From Thuidium tamariscinum (taxonomy: Eukaryota > Streptophyta > Bryopsida > Hypnales > Thuidiaceae): a stretch of 64,000 bases of DNA. A program made the position numbers and the translations under genes. The stretch spans positions 7,688,001 through 7,752,000 of the forward strand of contig OX344757.2 of NCBI GenBank assembly GCA_947034885.2. Direction: 5' to 3'. The notes below the pieces were generated by a model, which worked only from the letters and a program-made list of their open reading frames with translations, was not told the origin of the DNA and did not search any database. Positions 1-11,667 of this stretch are shown here, one piece after another (position 1 is the stretch's first letter; each line of letters starts with the position of its first letter).

Positions 1-2663
1 TAGTTAACTCCACTTCCCTTGATTTTTTTATTAAAACCCAATTTTTGTAACACTAATTTAAGAGTAAAGTTTACAAGTCAACTTTTGTAAGATGAACACT
101 TACTTGTGTGTGTTGTTGTTGGTGTTGTTTTAGTTTTTTGTGTTTTTGGTTTTGTGAGAATGCTCCGTCCAGCCCCTGGCTCTGCTCCGGCTAGCCCCTG
201 CTCCGCTCCTGGTCGGCCCCCCACCCAGTCGACTCCCGCCACATGGCTCTGCTCCGGCCAGCCCTGGCTCTATCTGGGGCTCCGCTGGGTTAGTTCGGTG
301 TCTCAACTGGTTAGTTCAGTATCTCAACTGGTCAGTTCGGTGGCTCAGCTGGGCCACACGGATTTTGGTTTTCCTTGATTTGATTTCCAAACCAGAATTT
401 AATTCTAACTAATCTAATTCCTAATTTTGGTTCCGATGAACCATCTATTGGTTACAAACAAACAAAGATGAGTGATTTGTAATGAAAATAAAGCAAAACA
501 AAACAGTGGAATGGCTACGTGGGAGAGTTCTCAAGGTCATTTAAATCCACTGAATCTTTAGCCTTCTGTATCTTAAGGTGACTTAGAGGTTTTAGCCAAG
601 TGGTTCCGTCTTGGCCTGGTTTTGGGTATAAATAGTAACTAGTTTTATCCAAATTTGGGCCTTGTGGGTTCAAAGCTTCGCCGTGAAACTAAATTCAATG
701 GTATTTCAAGAATCTTGTTCACAAAAGGAGGTACACATGACAGTGTTTAACCGAACTTTCACATTAAATTCCCAAAATTTCTTAGTATTTCAAGATTTTG
801 CAACCAAAGGAGGTACACATGACAGTGCTTAAACTGAACTTTGGTGCTTAATACATGAAATTTCCACAAAATAGTAATCAACAAGGTTCGAGTCTCAGTT
901 CTTAATGCCAGAAGATAATAAGGAAATCGATTGAAGGGGCCCTAAGCCTTCAAAGTTTCAAAAGAAAACATAAACAAAACTTGGCCAAAAATTCTTTGGT
1001 CCAAGTGGTGCTTTGACCACGTCGGTAGCACGAGAGAAGAACAAAGTGTCAGTGCGAGAAGAATGAGGGTACTGACAACCTCGAGGGAGGCCCTTATATA
1101 CCCGTGGCTGGGCCCCTCTCGGTAATTGCCAATGAAAACACTTTGTTACTTCTTATCCTAAACTACCCTAATGTAATTCCAAAATAATACTTGTTTAATG
1201 GTGGAAATTTCTAAAAACATCCCCATTTGGCTAATGAAATCTTGGCCAAATCAAATCCAAGATCTTAACCCAAGATATTTTGGAATTAATCCTAATTTAC
1301 GTAGATATTTTGCGAATTAACCAAAAGTCATTTTGAAAATTATCTTTCTTTAGTCCAAAGATGGCTTTTTACGCAAGAAAGAGATCTTGACCAAATCCAA
1401 TCTTTGATTTTCCAAGAGATATTTTCAAATTCACTCTTAATTGACCGCAATTAACGATTAAAAAGTCAAACTAAGAGCTGACCCTCTCTATCTTTTAGGG
1501 AACAACTCGAAACGGAAAACCATCTATGCCATTGTCTTCAGAAAACCCCAATTAGCCTAAGGGACCCCTTATCCCTCACTCCTAGGCTGTTTGCGCGCCC
1601 AAATTGGAATTACAGTAACTCCAATTAAAAGTCAAAAATTTAAGTTTTAGGATTTGCGCATTTTGATGAATCTGTCAGGCCAGGGTTGTTAGGAATGTCT
1701 GTGAGGGTAAGGAATGACTCCTTATTTGCGACAATCGGACATCATTCGCTCCTGATACGCCGGTCAACCCGCTGCCAAATTGTAAATTCCATTGAACTTC
1801 GATGTCGATGCCGGTTCTGGTAGTTGGGAATGTCAGAATGTCTTCAAACTTGACCGGGCGCTTATTAAGCACACAAAAACCTATCCTAAATTTTAGTGAG
1901 ATTTTACCGCATCATACGTAATTTCTAGGAATTTACGAACATTTCTATGTGCGGTTGACTTCCCATGGAGTCAATGTGAAATTTCAAAAAAATCCGAAAT
2001 AATTTGGGTAACATCTAGGGCACTCCTAGATTCTTTGTGTAAGTTCCACGCAAGCTTGCACTAGTCTAATTTTAGTAGTTTGGAATTAATTTGCCCAATT
2101 GGACAATTTAATTCTCGATACCTGGGAATCTTAGACAATTGGTTAATTCTTGTTTGCTCCTGGCATGCTCCTACCCTTGGAACACCTTTCTGTCGTCTTC
2201 AATCTCCATTCCTCCATCTTTCATCTTGTAAAATGCCACTTCTCCAAATCACTTGTAATTGTTTTACTTTTAAATTCAATTTATCCCAAAATCAAATTTA
2301 GGCCTTGATAAATCTTTTAGGCTCGTAGTAGACTCTTTCGGCTTAGCCAATATGTCATGTGCATCCTTAAAAGGTTGATTTTGCACAGACAGACACTAGA
2401 ACTGACTAACTCTCATTTCCTTATTTCTCTCGGAACTTACTAAATCTTCACACAAACTTACTTCTGAGACTTAGAATGATACAAATTCCTAAAATTAGGA
2501 ATTTTCCACCTTCTAAGTTGGTTTTCCACCATTTTGGTATAGACTGACACCAAAACTCCTTTAACACTCTTTTTATGTCTTTTCTTTTATATTTTAGCTA
2601 GATTTCGCTATTTAATCGCGAAAAATGGATCCAAAGTCTTGAGTGCCATCTCGAGGGCTCACG
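1..2663 (-). mobile_element. LTR-type element, copy 3, cut by window edge
   Basis: This is a decayed, non-coding relative of the LTR-type elements at 12804-16333 and 30666-35855, read on the minus strand. Its inner end near 2663 carries a degenerate form of their TGTGAGCCCC terminus. It shares their AC-rich block near 1895-1975, a TATA-like box near 1095, and a GC-rich patch at about 160-360. No gag or pol coding is visible, so a solo or non-autonomous LTR is the best reading. The other end lies outside the window. It looks like the oldest of the three copies, judged by eye from divergence. Confidence 0.5.
700..864. repeat. Two-copy 82 bp tandem duplication
   Basis: The block around GGAGGTACACATGACAGTG (first copy at 727) recurs 82 bases later (809), with similar sequence on both sides. 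It lies inside the LTR-type element and is not seen in the other two copies, so it appears to be a local duplication. Confidence 0.6.
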
Positions 2664-3007
2664 AGGAACCAAAATAGAAGTGCAAGCCAAAGTAGTTAGA
2701 TTGAATTTTTTCAAGTTTTAGACTTCAACTAGTGTAAAATTAGTTCATAGCTTTCCAAAAATATATTACACTTAGAATTTGAAGTCAAATTGAGAAAGTT
2801 AGAGGTAGATGAAGTTTAGATAGTAAATCCGATGAGAAATAGATAGAATCTTAAATCTTGACACAAGTTGAGTGAAATGGAAAAAGGTCAAAATCTAGAG
2901 TCTAGAAGCAAAAAAAAACTTAATTTCAAATTGTCAAGTGTTAGAAAACTACAGATAAAGTTTAGTGAACTAAATAGTGGTTAAACTTCATTCATTCATG
3001 ACTTTTA

Positions 3008-4706
3008 CACTACAAGGGAAATGGGCCCTAATCTACAGAAATTTTGACAAAATAGTGTCTTAAATGACAACCACATGTCCTAAATGACAACTACAACTTT
3101 TGAAATTTAGCACTTTGTCAACGTGGTCAATATTGCAATGTCTATTAAATTCTTGTCAATTTCTTTGTCAATTTTAACAAACAAGTTTAAAGTCTTTTAA
3201 TAAATTCAACAATTTTTTAAATAGAACTTCTATTTCAAATATAAATTTTTTACAAATTATATGAGGAAATGTAATTCAAAGCAATTTTCAACCACTCACC
3301 GACCACATCTAAGCATTACTTGTCTTTAGAGGGGAGGAGCTTCCTCTATATATGTGGAGTGGTAGGGGCACAGCCAATCCATGTGGGATATATGCATTTT
3401 TGAAGTTAGGAGAGCTCATTGTCAAGTTAGAAACCTGTGATTTTGTATAAAAACTAAGATTTCAGACCTCAATTAGGCATAGAAGAATGTCTTTTTACAA
3501 AAAACTTTGAACTAAGACTAGTTAGAATATAAAATAGAATTTTAAGCCCAAAAATCCGTTTGACATTTAAAGCTGTCAATAAAAAGTTATGGATAGATTT
3601 CAAAGAGAAAATTTGGAAAAATGTAAAAAAAAACAATTTGAAACACCTCTTTGAAATTCAAAAACTTTTGATTGACAACTTGAAATGTAAGAAATTTTTT
3701 TTTGAATGAAACTTCAATTAATAATATAACTATATTTAGTCTAAATTTTTTGATAGAAATACATTCTACTATGCCTAAATGAGGTCTAAAGTCCTACTTT
3801 TAATACAATTCCTATTTCTAACTTAGTACCAAGTTAGAAATAAGAATTGTCTTAAAAAGTAGGACTTCAGACCTCATTTAGGCATAGTAGTATGTGTTTT
3901 TGTAAAAAAATTTGAACTAAATATAGTTAGATTATTAATTGAAGTTTCATTCAAAAAAATCCGTCTTACATTTCAATTTTCCAATCAAAAGTTTTTGAAT
4001 TTCAAAGAGATGTTTCAAATTTTTTTTTACATTTTTCCAAATTTTCTCTTTGAAATCTGTCCATAAATTTTGATTGACAAATTTAAATGTCAAACGGATT
4101 TTTGGGATTGAAATTCTATTTTATATTCTAACTAGTCTTAGTTCAAAGTTTTTTGTAAAAAGACATTCTTTTTTGCCTAATTGAGGTCTAAAATCTTAGT
4201 TTTTATACAAAATCACGGGTTTCTAACTTGACAATGAGCTCTCCTAACTTCAAAAATGCACATATCCCACATAGATTGACCGTGCTCCTACCTCCATATG
4301 TGTATATATAGAGCTTCCCTACCTCATTCACTTCACAATTACAAATGGTTCATATGCTTTTGAAAATAATAAAAATTTATTAATTCAAAAATGTTCATCT
4401 AAACATTTATCATTCATCCAATAAAATTTAATCCAAATTTTTTTGGGCCATTATTTCAATTACTTTATTAAATCTTTGGATAATAAAATATTCTTTTTAT
4501 GAATTAAGTGACATGTCAAAAAAATCCATGGTGGCAAAGGATTGAAAAAAAAAGACTTGCTGACGTGTATTCATATCCAAATCTACAGAAAAATTGACAG
4601 AATTCTGTCAATTGGATGTCCAAATCAGGGTCTCCTAATCTACAGAAGAATTGACAGAATTCTATCACTTTTTTAGTCACTTAGGATACAGTTTTCTCTT
4701 GTAGTG
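3008..4706. mobile_element. CACTA (EnSpm) non-autonomous element, copy 1
   Basis: The element begins CACTACAAGGGAAA and ends TTTCTCTTGTAGTG, the typical plant CACTA terminus. It is flanked by the 3-base direct repeat TTA (3005-3007 and 4707-4709), the target duplication size of this superfamily. No transposase coding is present. Most of the 1.7 kb is one large inverted repeat centred near 3830. A close relative with the same ends lies at 38758-40522. Mobility would need an EnSpm transposase supplied from elsewhere. Confidence 0.85.
3345..4315. repeat. Large palindrome inside CACTA copy 1
   Basis: Two arms of about 480 bases face each other around a short spacer near 3830. Examples are the pair near 3330-3360 and 4290-4330 (ATATATGTGGAG against CTCCATATGTGTATAT) and the pair at the centre (CTTAGTACCAAGTTAG). 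Each arm is itself an inverted repeat around 3620-3660 and 4010-4050, so a unit containing AATCAAAAGTT-like sequence occurs four times in alternating orientation. A transcript crossing this would fold into a long hairpin. Confidence 0.8.
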
Positions 4707-5286
4707 TTAGTAGGAGAGTTCGATTAGGAAGTTTAATACCAATTTAGAAAGCTAAAATTAATACCAAGGGGAAGAACATCTAAGATTTCTATAAATAGCC
4801 AATTGACAAAAATTAAACTATGACATAAGAAGTAGGCTGGCTCAATTAGCTCTGTTAAGATAGATTAGTAATGGGCAATTAGACACATGTGCATAGGAGA
4901 AGACAAATGGAGCTCAGAAGGGTCCTTCATTTGAAAAACCACTTAGAAATGAAAAAGATATAGAGGGATGAAGTCTTAGACTAGGGTCAAATGAAAACTT
5001 AGGATAATCATCCAAAGTAGCCAAAATTTAGAATCTCGGTAGAAGTTATCATCAAAAACTCATACATGAAGTTTCACCTCATTTCAATAGTTGGAATTCT
5101 CATAAACCATGGATGAAGTTTGATGAATTAATGAATGGTCAAACTTCATCTTTCGATAACTTTCATTAGGAAAGTTGGATCGGGGTGATTCTTACACTTT
5201 TGGAAAGAGCAAAGAGTGCTCTACAAGTTGAAGTGGATAGTTTAAATCTAACCTAACTTTTATGGAAAGACCACAATGGCTTTAGT
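4707..5286. other. AT-rich stretch, nothing recognised
   Basis: No open frame with codon-like composition, no RNA gene and no clear terminal repeat is visible here. It separates the CACTA element from the next MITE. Confidence 0.5.
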
Positions 5287-5574
5287 CATTAGAGGGGATT
5301 TGTCCGATTTGAGGCCTCCAAAGGGTCGTCTCGGAGCTGTTTTTCCAAAATTGTTCCCGGAATTGCTGGCCGCTATCAGGCTAGTATTTACCCAAAAAAA
5401 TATTAAAAAATAAAAATTGGGGGTCTTGAAATATGAAAAAAATTCACAAATTTAATTTTTTTTAATGATGTGGCACTCTCTTGACCACGTAGGATTCCTG
5501 TTCATGTAGCAGAAACTGCGTTTCCATAGTTCGAGAACCCATAGTCTTCCAATGGCCTCAATTCTCTTCTAATG
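5287..5574 (+). mobile_element. CATTAG-ended MITE, copy 1
   Basis: The ends are CATTAGAGGGGATTTG and the inverted TCTTCTAATG. Internally there is GAGGCCTCCAAAGGG, an A/T-rich run, a GTGGCA...CCACGT pair and a GTTCGAGAACCC hairpin. The same order recurs in five other copies (10863, 23567, 32929, 36115, 56958). There is no coding sequence. I could not define a convincing target duplication outside the CATTAG/CTAATG ends, so the superfamily is left open. Confidence 0.8.
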
Positions 5575-5627
5575 AATTGCCAAAGCCTCAATTGAAACTA
5601 GTTTAAACCTATCTTTTGAGTTCATAG

Positions 5628-5745
5628 TACTACTTGAGTCACTTAGGTATTACAAAAGATCCATTGTTTAGAAGGCACAATGGACCAATGCCTAAGCATC
5701 CATTAGTAGAACAATTTCAAATTAATCAAAGAACCTCGTTGTTTT
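5628..5745. mobile_element. LTR-type fragment
   Basis: The phrase around AAAAGATCCATTGTTTAGAA, followed by a GCACAATGG block, closely matches the terminal part of the LTR-type element at about 35730-35780 and, inverted, 12885-12935. Only this piece is present here. It is a broken fossil fragment. Confidence 0.5.
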
Positions 5746-5917
5746 AGGGTAGTTATCGTGGGTGGATAATTAATCGCTCACAATATTACACAGAATTTGC
5801 TTGAAATTTACTTAAATGATAAATTATTGGTGCACCAGCCTTAACAACTTTGGTCCAAAAAGTAGTGACTTGTAACCTATTCGTACTTGTGACTAGTAAA
5901 TTAAGTTTACTCCTAAA

Positions 5918-6857
5918 CATTGAGTAGGGGACCAAAAATGTCCTCACATTATTTTAGGTTCAATTTAAAGTCTTGTAACTTCTACATCTACTATCTGATT
6001 TAATTAAAACTTGTTGGAAAATTTGCACAATTTCTTCTTGTTTTGGTAATAAAATTTTCAAATCAATCCAAGACGTACTAATTAAAATTCATAGGTTCAA
6101 TTTGAATTCACTGAAATACATTTAATGTCTACAATTTTGGAGGGTTTATATCTCCTTCACATAATGTTCGTTTTTACTAAAATTTAGTAGGTTTTGTTTC
6201 CCTTTAAGTCTAGTTATTGTGGTAAAAACTCCTTGTCAATGCAAATATTTTTGAGTATATGGAAGTGATTCAAAGTTCAAAATCTCAATATTTTTGAATT
6301 ACAATCAATTTTTACAGCTTTTTTCTTCTTCATATAGTGTTCAATTTGAATGATTTATTTAGAAAAAGTTGCGCATACTAGTTTAGTTTATGTGATTAAA
6401 ATTTCATATCAATCCAAAGAGTTTCAAGTGACTAAGAAGCATTTCAATAGAAAGAAGTCCAACCTTAGATGTGTTTTTTGCAATTTTTTTGAACTATTGT
6501 TTTTTGACATTTCAAAACCAATTTTGTAGACACAATGAGTGAATTGAATGATATTTTTTTTCACTAGTATATTTGTATGTTGATTTTGAACTACTTTATT
6601 ATTTTAATTTGAGTAGGTTTAGAAATCAAATTTGACCTCTAAATGTGTTTCTAAGAAAATTTTAGCATCTTTTTTCAACATTGAAACATTAGTATCTTAC
6701 AATCTATGTAGTAAAATGACTCCAAATTTGATTCATGTTATCTACAATACATATACTACAAGATTGTACAATTGAGATTTCTATACTTCAATCACATTAA
6801 ACTTGTAAGCCTTTAAAAGGATCGATGTTTGAACCCAAAAATAGTTTGGGCCTTTAG
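5918..6857. mobile_element. Diverged TTAA-type relative, left part
   Basis: The stretch runs parallel to 37620-38598 over about 900 bases, for example TCTAGTTATTGTG near 6210 and 37933, and ACTACAAGATTGTA near 6750 and 38490. The parallel copy starts TTTAATGCCCTAGGGGACC and ends TTTAGAGGTTGATAA, resembling degenerate TTAACCCCTAAAGGACC ends. At 6857 it is interrupted by the Harbinger composite and resumes at 17727 (TTAGGGGTTCA). Membership of the TTAA family is an inference from these weak ends. Confidence 0.4.
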
Positions 6858-6960
6858 AGCATCCCCATGGCTGGACCCTGGAAGAGGCCCAGCTAGGGTC
6901 TTCATGTTGAGTGCCTTGAGGGCGGCCGGGGCATTTGACAGCAAGGAGTCCCACGGCACA

Positions 6961-8237
6961 AGGTTGCTATTTTGTGAGCCTGTGAGTGTGAGCTTGTGAG
7001 CCTGCGAGCCTATACAATTTTTTGAAGATTCCATCTAAAACTTTTGGCCAGATTTGATTAACTTTAGTAAATTTTAGTACCTATTACCGTGGAACTATTA
7101 TTGTGGACCTATTACCGTGGTCCATTGAATAACTTTGTTTTACCATTTATTGTACTTTGCTAGATTTTATGAAGAAAAAAAATTAGTGACTGATTATAAT
7201 TTTTTTGAAATCAAATGAGGTTATTTCACAAATTTAGATTTTTATGAACACTCTCTTTAGTTTTGCTTCTTAATACCCCTTCGCACCGAGGGGAGTCCTA
7301 CAACTTTGATTAAAAAAAATTATTTCCCCCCCCCCAACTGTGGGACTCCCCTCGGCCAAAAAACAAAAAACAAAAAAACTTTTTTGTTTTTTGTTTTTGC
7401 AATAATAATTTTATCGGAGCCTTGGGACCAAGGAGAGTGTTCACAAAAATCTAGCAAAGCTTGACAAGTTTTGCTTCAAGATGATAAATAAACAACCATT
7501 GAATCAAGAAAAAAGAAATGAATCCCTTCATTGGATGAACAAGAGGATAATGAGTCAACTAATCAATAATCTTGTGTAACGAAGTTCATTCTTTACAAAA
7601 GTATTCCTATCAATCAAATTTTTTTTTTTTAATCTTAACAAGTTCCATTATTGATACATTGAGACAAAACTATAAGTGCCTACATTGGCCTTTGAAAAGA
7701 CCTACGTTACTATAAGATACTCATGAACAAAATGAAATTTGGTGCAACCAAAATAAAATTTAGTGTAGCAAAGATTTTTATCAACAAATTTTCTTTCTAA
7801 AATCTAAACAACTATAATAATAATACATCAATAAAAATCCTTAGTACCTTTCCCTAAGCCTCAAAGAGATCTACATTATTATAGGATAATGATCAACCAA
7901 TACTCTATATTAACTTAATTCCATTTTTATTCATCTTTCATATCAATGAAGTTCTTCATTTTTGTAATGTATACTTTTAAGTAAGATTGAAAATTAGAAT
8001 CTTCATCCAATTTCAACATAACCACGGTAATAGGTCCATAGTAATAGGTCTACAAAAATAAGTACTACAATTTATTAGAAATAAAAAATTTTGATTCAAA
8101 TTTTAAGATGGAATCAATTTTAATGAATAAAATTAAGTTTTATAATGCTTCTTCAAATTTTTAAGCTCTATGCTTACAGAATCCCTACTCTACGCTTACA
8201 AGCTCACGCTCACAAGCTCACAAAATAGCACCGCTGC
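6961..8237. mobile_element. Mutator-like non-autonomous element (MULE), copy 1
   Basis: The flanks carry the same 11 bases, CCCACGGCACA, at 6950-6960 and 8238-8248, in the 9-11 base range of Mutator-type target duplications. The left end reads AGGTTGCTATTTTGTGAGC; the right end is its inverted relative, GCTCACAAAATAGCACCGC. Repeated GTGAGC motifs follow on both sides, and farther in lie ACCTATTACCGTGG and its inverse, so the terminal inverted repeats are roughly 150 bases or more. It has no coding capacity. It is inserted in the left end of the Harbinger composite. A sister copy lies at 50933-52405. Confidence 0.75.
7236..7452. repeat. Foldback inside MULE copy 1
   Basis: An AGATTTTTATGAACACTCTC arm is mirrored by GAGAGTGTTCACAAAAATCT. 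In the middle GGGGAGTCCTACAACTTT faces AACTGTGGGACTCCCC around a C-run at 7327-7336. The sister MULE has the equivalent at 51214-51474, so the foldback is older than the split of these two copies. Confidence 0.65.
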
Positions 8238-8248
8238 CCCACGGCACA

Positions 8249-9109
8249 CTCAACAGAGCACACAGGGAAGGGGACCAACGCGGTGTCCAAGAAAGTAAAT
8301 TAAATAAAGTTAAGTCTATATGCAACCTTTGTCAAAGAATAGGTGGAATCATGTTCGCTAGGGCCATTTTCGTGGTGGCCTTCAATTCCTGAATAGAAGG
8401 AGAGCTTCTTCATTGCGAGGCTACGAATGTAAAGTTCAAAACTTCATTTCACAAAAGATATAGGAAGGCAGTTGTTTTGAGCTTCTAAGTCTGAATATTT
8501 TGTTTGCATGTTGTAGGGAGTGTAGATGAGAAGGATATGTTGTGTGAAGGGAGTTTGAATTGTACAATGAATCTGGAGAGTGGAGAAGAATTTCCATGTG
8601 AAAATTGTTGGCTCATTTCAAGTGGAGGTAGAAGCAAATTGCTAAAGTAGAACTTCACAACAAGGTTGGTGATGATTTTCTTACTTTTTTTCCTAGGCAT
8701 GGTTGCTTAATGAAGTATTGTAGCAATAATAATTTTTTTGTTGGGCTTTCCGACGTGCTCAAATTAATTTTGATGTGCCTGTCCAGTTGTAGTAGGCATT
8801 TTGTGTGTAAGCTCTTTCATAAATTTTTAGCTACAGAAGTTAGTTCCATTTATTATCTTCAAAAAGATAAATGTACAAAACATGAAGTGAGCATGCTTTG
8901 TAGACATTGCCCTTTGTAAACTAATGAAATTGTTGGCTTTCTAGTAATGAATAGCGAGTACTCTAGAGTGAAGCTTATAGTTTGATATTTCTGCTAGTCT
9001 TCATTACATGCATCTTCACTTGATGTACTGGAGTCATATATGGGCGAGGTAGTAGAATGTGTTGTTACCAGAAGTTGAAATTTAAAAAAAAGCAAAGGTA
9101 AGAGGTTGA
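8249..9109. other. AT-rich interior of Harbinger composite
   Basis: Frames of about 70 residues occur on both strands but none has recognisable protein character. Nothing else is seen. Confidence 0.4.
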
Positions 9110-9705
9110 AAAAGCGATTATGTAAGCATTGATATGCCTTTTTAATGTATCTCTTGAAATGGAAATTCTTTTAGCTTATTTTTCTGTTAAAATGAAATAG
9201 ATGAGGAATCTAACATAAGTGATTTCATGTTTTTTGAAGCAATACTGAATTAGTTATGAATTTTTGAACACAATGAACTCTTGGTCCCTATTTGTGATCA
9301 TAGGCCCTTGGAAACCCATACATACATAGTTTGAAAAAAAATTAGGCCTTGTTCATAAACTAGCATTGCAACATGTGTAAACCAATTGAAATGGTTTTTG
9401 AAAGCGTCCCTTTCTAAATCTAAAATGAATGCTTCATTTAATCATTATTTCATATTTTTCACTACTTGTAAGAAGGTAGTTGAACAACAACTTCTAATTT
9501 ATAATTAAATTAGTAGACACCTATCCACTTAGTTAGGAATGAACCAACTATGTCTCTTAAACCATCGATTGAAGAAGTTAAAAGAAATCTCATGAAGCTC
9601 CATTGTAATCCGTGGTTCATTTTCCCACAATTCACAAGTCCATTTCAAAGCCCCTATTGCATGCTTGAAAATGCTTGCTCGGTTTTAGAGCCCTATCCTA
9701 TAATG
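9110..9705. repeat. Dispersed 600 bp repeat, copy 1
   Basis: This stretch is collinear with 18000-18605 and with 42641-43105. Shared phrases include TTTGAAGCAATACTGAATTAG, AACCCATACAT, AATGAATGCTT, ACACCTATCCACTTAGTTAG and a closing AGAGCCCTATCCTATA. No coding sequence or confident terminal repeats were found, so its class is open. Confidence 0.6.
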
Positions 9706-10862
9706 AAAGTGTAATTGCAGGTTGTTTGCATTTTGAGAGAGTTTTTAAGAAAGTTGACTTCAAGCATGAAGAACCCGACCTTGGAAATTATTCTTAGTGA
9801 TGTTCTTGTATATGGTGGATGTACTTGTAACCAATTATATGAGCGCATTTGTATATAATGTACGATAGTGCCAAGCAAAGGAAATTTTGTCATTGTGCAT
9901 TGACAGAAAGAATGAAGACATCGACAAATTTGGTAATTTGTTGTTTTCTATTCAAGTTACTATGAGTTTAGGAAGGAAGAAAGTAGGTTGTACCTATAAC
10001 CAACATCTCCTGTCACCCAATTTTAATAATGAACCTCTAAATGTTGAAGGCTCCTAAATCTGGTATTCACAAAACTTAGAAGTGAAAGGAAATCCAATGA
10101 AGTTGCTTTTTTTAAATGTTTGTATTTTTGGAGCATTCGTTTTGAAGTCTACTTTTAGCATGAAAGAAATGATCTTTGGAATGATTGACTATGTTAATTT
10201 TATTCTAAATTCTATGCATTGATTCCATTGCTATCTTAGTTTTCTTCAGTGTTGAGGGCTCCAAGAAATGGGCCTCAAATACATTAGATCTTTAAGGGAA
10301 AATCACTTTAAGAATGCACTAATAAATATTGTAAAGTAGATTTCAAGAAGCCAAAAATTGTTTGGGATTATGCATGTATAGCCCTTTGACCTCATATTTT
10401 TTTCATGAACAACTTCAAATAGTAGACTACTAGGAAAAAGAGGATTGAAAGGTTTAACATGACTTTTGTAATTTGAACAACCTTATGATCAAACCCAATA
10501 ATCTTTCAATCCATTAGTCATTTTGCCATGTTCTCTTTCCCTACATGATCTCTAACATGTCAAGTTTGAATCCGTTAGGTTTTATTTCAAAAGAAATAGA
10601 TGGAACTCATCATAAAGTTGATTTTTGCTCATTTTCCAGCTAATTCCTAGTAGCCATAGAAAAACCTTATGCATTTAGGAGTTAAGGAACACTTTGCCAC
10701 TCATAACTTATTACATCTATGCTCACTTCTGTGTCATGAACTTCTAGGTCAAAACCTTAGAGAAATACAAATACACACATTTTATAAAGCAGACGGACAT
10801 TCATTTGTTTCTTCTCAGGAATAGGATACTATTTTTATTGTTTATGGAGGGGGGCTCAAGAA
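9706..10862. other. AT-rich interior of Harbinger composite
   Basis: No convincing coding, RNA gene or repeat end is seen in this stretch. Short frames are scattered and look like chance. Confidence 0.4.
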
Positions 10863-11169
10863 CATTAGAAGAAATTTGAGGGCATTAGGAGACTGCGGGT
10901 TCCCGGACTGCGGGAACGCAGTTTTTGCCCTGTGAACCCGAATCCTACGTGGTCGGGACACTGCCACGTAATATTTTTTTTTTTTTTCAAAAAAAAAAAA
11001 ATTTTTTTTGGGCTTATTTTCATATTTCAGGACCCAAAAAAAAAAAAAAAAATCTTTTTTTTTTTTTTTTTTTCCATAAAAGTCGGCCTGACGAGGATCT
11101 GCGGCATTGGGAGCCGTTTCGGGAACAGACCCGAAACGGTCTCCTAATGCCCTCAGATTTCATCTAATG
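10863..11169 (-). mobile_element. CATTAG-ended MITE, copy 2
   Basis: It starts CATTAGAAGAAATTTGAGG and ends GATTTCATCTAATG, in the opposite orientation to the copy at 5287. The GGGTTCCCGGACTGCGGGAA hairpin lies near the left end, followed by a CCTACGTGG...CCACGT pair and long A and T runs. Its GC-rich core (GAGCCGTTTCGGGAACAG) is better kept than in other copies, suggesting a younger insertion. It sits in the Harbinger composite upstream of the transposase. Confidence 0.8.
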
Positions 11170-11667
11170 TAGGTACTTCTCCAATAACCTTTTTAGCTAA
11201 ATGCACATTCCAATGTTCTTTTTTTGTTGTGCTCAAACTTCTTGCAAATGAGCCTCACAAAGATTACATTGTAGAGGAATAATGGCATTCAACAATCATT
11301 ATAACAATGTGTACAATTGATTGTGATTTGTGAGAACCTATAAATTGCTATGGATCTTGCATATGAGGCCCTTTCACTTCATTGTTTATTTAATTAGCAT
11401 CTTCTTGAATTACACTTGCACTAACAAGATATAGGAACTTGACAGAGTTTTCCTATTATAGTAGTGTCATCATAAAACATCATTATTTCTCCATCATAAG
11501 CATCAATTTTTTTTCCCCTACTGGTTCTTCACTATGGCTACTTCAAATTTACATACTTACGTTGGAGAAAACACAATTTTATTAGAAAATTGACTTCTTG
11601 TTTACTATTGTGGGACACCTACATTCTTTGAAGTAGCAGTAGCTAGTTGAGCTAGAGCCCCTCCAAA

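Noticed and set aside
860-900. Pol III B box-like AAGGTTCGAGTCTCAG
   Set aside because: No A box at the right distance and no stem pairing; it lies in the LTR-type fossil and is probably coincidental.
3008-4706. Viral or helicase-type (Helitron) origin for the palindromic elements
   Set aside because: CACTA ends with 3-base duplications explain them; no CTRR end or TC start at an AT target is seen.
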